DNA of 64,000 nucleotides from Natrinema salsiterrestre. Lineage in GTDB: Archaea > Halobacteriota > Halobacteria > Halobacteriales > Natrialbaceae. Where the stretch lies: the NCBI RefSeq assembly GCF_029502005.1, contig NZ_JAMQOT010000004.1, positions 411,097-475,096 of the forward strand. The letters are read 5' to 3'. Positions 62,402 to 64,000 of this stretch are shown in pieces (position 1 is the first letter of the stretch; each line of letters starts with the position of its first letter). Position numbers and translations under genes: made by a program. The notes below the pieces were generated by a model. The model worked only from the letters and a program-made list of their open reading frames with translations. It did not search any database and was not told the DNA's origin.

Positions 62402-62845
62402 ATGTACGACGACATTCTCATTCCCACGGACGGGAGCGAGACGGTTCCCGAAACGCTCGACCACGGCCTCCCGATCGCGACGAACAACGATGCGACGGTC
62501 CACTCGCTGTACGTCGTCGACAGCCGCGTCACCACTGCCGCCGACGAAGACACCAGTACGGATCTCGAGCGAGCGCTCGAGACGGAGGGCCGAGAGGCCG
62601 TGGCTGCCGTCGAAGACCGGGCGGCGGCAGCGGGACTCGATACCGTCGGCGAGGTACGGCAAGGGACTCCGGCGAAGACCATCCTCGAGTACGTCGAGGA
62701 AGAAGGGATCGACTTGATCGTCATCGGGACGCGGGGGAAGAGTCCCCGCGAGAAGGTGACGTCGCTGGGAAGCGTCTCGGAGCGAGTCGTCGACAACGCC
62801 TCGATTCCGGTGTTCGTCGTCCGAAACGCGGGCAACGGCGAGTGA
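62402..62845 (+). CDS. Universal stress protein (UspA)
   Basis: A 147-residue UspA protein that starts MYDDILIPTDGSETVPETLDH and ends with GTRGKSPREKVTSLGSVSERVV, the ATP-binding loop, and VPVFVVRN-like final strand. The ATG at 62402 is chosen over 62366, since the family starts MYDDI. It follows the MscS gene on the same strand after 100 nt. Convergent with another UspA gene at 62867; their ends are 21 nt apart. Role: stress-response module. Confidence 0.9.
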   Translation: MYDDILIPTDGSETVPETLDHGLPIATNNDATVHSLYVVDSRVTTAADEDTSTDLERALETEGREAVAAVEDRAAAAGLDTVGEVRQGTPAKTILEYVEEEGIDLIVIGTRGKSPREKVTSLGSVSERVVDNASIPVFVVRNAGNGE

Positions 62846-62866
62846 CGGGGTCGTCGCGATCCGAGA

Positions 62867-63277
62867 TCAGTTGCGGACGCTCTCGACCGTGATCACTTCG
62901 CAGTCGAGGTGGCTCCGCAGATAGCTGTCGATGTCCGGGTTGTCGGTAAAGCGCTGGAAGAGCCGTCGGAGCCTGCTCGCCTGTTTCGTTCCGATGACGA
63001 CCGCGTCGGCCTCCTCGGCCGCGACCTCGTCGAGAATGCTCTCCTCGACGAGAAAGCCGGTTCGGACGACGTACCGAGCGCTCTCGAGCCGTCCGAACGT
63101 CGCCTCGACGGCGTTTTTCAGGTCGATACGCGTCACTTTCTTCCCGTTCTGGTAGAGGTCGACGTGGAGGATCGTCAACGCGGCGTCTCGCTCGCGTGCG
63201 ATCTCGATCGCCCGCTCGAGCGTTCGCCGCGAGTGCTTTGACAACGGATACCGGACGGGAACCACGACCAGCGACAT
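62867..63277 (-). CDS. Universal stress protein (UspA-like), divergent
   Basis: A 136-residue UspA-fold protein: MSLVVVPVRYPLSKHSRRTLERAIEIARERDAALTILHVDLYQ, then VVRTGFLVEESILDEVAAEEADAVVIGTKQASRLRRLFQRFTD. The late ATP-binding loop G-x2-G-x9-G is missing: the segment reads GTKQASRLRR without the second Gly, so it may bind no ATP. The end DCEVITVESVRN is the final strand. The start at 63277 is chosen as the upstream extension is Arg-rich. It is convergent with the UspA gene at 62402. Confidence 0.85.
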   Translation of the reverse strand: MSLVVVPVRYPLSKHSRRTLERAIEIARERDAALTILHVDLYQNGKKVTRIDLKNAVEATFGRLESARYVVRTGFLVEESILDEVAAEEADAVVIGTKQASRLRRLFQRFTDNPDIDSYLRSHLDCEVITVESVRN

Positions 63278-63464
63278 TAGGGATCCGAAGGATTCCCGGG
63301 GGTGTAAACCTTTCAGTACGGACTGTCTATACTGCGAACTAATCCCATACGTCGAGTGGTACCATCTCGTTAGTCCGGTCGATTTCGGTGCCCTGTTCCT
63401 CGCCGAGCCGGCGAATGCGGCACGGAAAGACACTCCTTTATCGCGAGCGAGGCTACGGGTGACC

Positions 63465-63704
63465 ATGCAACCCTGGTCGACCGACGGTGGCGATACCGTC
63501 TATATTTCCGAGACGGACGGCGATAGGGGGTCGAAAGGACCGTTTCTGGTCGCCTACGAATCCCGCGATACGGAGCGTCGGTACGGTTGGTTCTGTGCGA
63601 ACTGCGAAAGCCTCGACAACGCGATGGATTCGATGGGCCGAATCAAGTGCAACGAGTGCGGCAACTTCCGAAAGCCGACCGAGTGGGACGCCGCTCACGA
63701 ATAA
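63465..63704 (+). CDS. Small zinc-ribbon protein
   Basis: A 79-residue protein that begins MQPWSTDGGDTVYISETDGDRGSKGPFLVAYES and contains a zinc-ribbon pattern: CANCESLDNAMDSMGRIKCNECGN, with CxxC-x13-CxxC. This looks like a haloarchaeal family of unknown function (DUF5816-like from memory, unverified). Start: ATG at 63465; a GTG 6 nt earlier is also possible. Divergent from the UspA-like gene at 62867; shares its promoter region of about 187 nt. Confidence 0.75.
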   Translation: MQPWSTDGGDTVYISETDGDRGSKGPFLVAYESRDTERRYGWFCANCESLDNAMDSMGRIKCNECGNFRKPTEWDAAHE

Positions 63705-63873
63705 CTCTCGCCGGACGCGGAGAGCCCGCTGTCGACGAACCGTTGACGGAGTCGATACCCGGACCGGATGACAGATTATACTACTTCCGATCAATCCGCA
63801 CGACGACGAGACAGTCGATTCGAAATGTCCGAATAGAGTGGGAGTGTGACGAGGTAACTGTCCGTTCGTGTTA

Positions 63874-64000
63874 GGCGCTGTTTCGTTAAGCGTGAAAAGT
63901 GAGGCGGCACGATTTTGTGGTGCTCTATGCCAAAAATCAGCCGCCTCAGTGGGTGTAGCGACTGGATCGATTTGAGTTTTGTGGAGCGAGAGCGGACACC
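63874..64000 (+). mobile_element. IS6-type insertion sequence, left end (cut by the window)
   Basis: The left end is placed at about 63874 where ggcgctgtttcgttaagcg begins, the form of terminal inverted repeat known for haloarchaeal IS6-family elements. The transposase gene starts at 63927, 53 nt inside. The right end lies outside, so the inverted repeat cannot be compared and the target duplication cannot be checked. The 5' side includes an AT/GC-neutral stretch with no gene. Confidence 0.7.
63927..64000 (+). CDS. IS6-family transposase (N-terminal fragment)
   Basis: The first 24 residues of a frame that runs off the window: MPKISRLSGCSDWIDLSF then VERERT. This is the typical start of haloarchaeal IS6-family transposases, in which SDWIDL..VERERTP is conserved before the HTH region. 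Only the start is present, so catalytic DDE residues are not visible. The window cut, not a mutation, truncates it as far as can be told. Confidence 0.75.
   Translation, partial: MPKISRLSGCSDWIDLSFVERERT

Overview
The window is chromosomal DNA of a halophilic archaeon (class Halobacteria; a Natrialbales-type genome is plausible, but the sequence alone does not fix the genus). The signs are high GC, very acidic proteins, Tat-type secretion signals on most exported proteins, a PGF-CTERM anchor, many TATA elements 25-35 nt upstream of start codons (leaderless transcripts), and archaeal or haloarchaeal families: Orc1/Cdc6, GatE, SRP19, Gar1, TrmB regulators, CetZ, DICT and HalOD1 domain proteins. 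About 60 genes are supported. No rRNA, tRNA or CRISPR array was found.

Layout. 1-4.4 kb: the 3' end of a TrmB-like regulator, an UlaG-type metallo-hydrolase, an acidic coiled-coil protein and a HisG-like protein. 4.5-12.3 kb: a polytopic membrane protein and a giant 1,703-residue Tat-exported multicopper oxidase, with small ORFs around it. 12.3-16.5 kb is gene-poor and AT-richer; it holds a tyrosine recombinase with a small partner gene. 16.5-30.1 kb: a short-chain dehydrogenase, a YdbS/YdbT-like PH-domain pair, a wHTH-DICT pair, a CNNM/CorC-type protein, UspA proteins, a Tat-exported protein of unknown function, FumC, and a BolA plus NifU-like pair. 30.1-43.2 kb: a small MscS channel, CysS, a histidine kinase, the presenilin-like protease-Gar1-SRP19 cluster, a divergent BtuF/BtuCD cobamide uptake locus, GatE and a lipoprotein. 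43.2-48.4 kb: TrmJ, a replication origin with inverted origin recognition boxes, orc1/cdc6, a dihydropteroate-synthase homologue and MptE. 48.4-52.7 kb: small proteins, CetZ, a photolyase and a HalOD1 protein. 52.7-61.2 kb: a sugar ABC-transport and catabolism operon with its TrmB-type regulator. 61.3-64 kb: an MscS channel, two UspA proteins, a zinc-ribbon protein and the left end of an IS6-like insertion sequence cut by the window edge.

The most notable systems are (i) the multicopper oxidase, whose copper motifs occur in permuted order and whose C-terminus carries an FG-GAP-like fragment, a Gly-Asn-Arg low-complexity region and a zinc-ribbon-like Cys pattern; (ii) the replication origin with an ORB-like element immediately in front of orc1; (iii) a shared symmetric TATA palindrome exactly midway between btuF and btuC; and (iv) the sugar operon, whose regulator gene carries a perfect inverted repeat in its own promoter. 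Functions are inferred from motifs and neighbours only; no searches were run.
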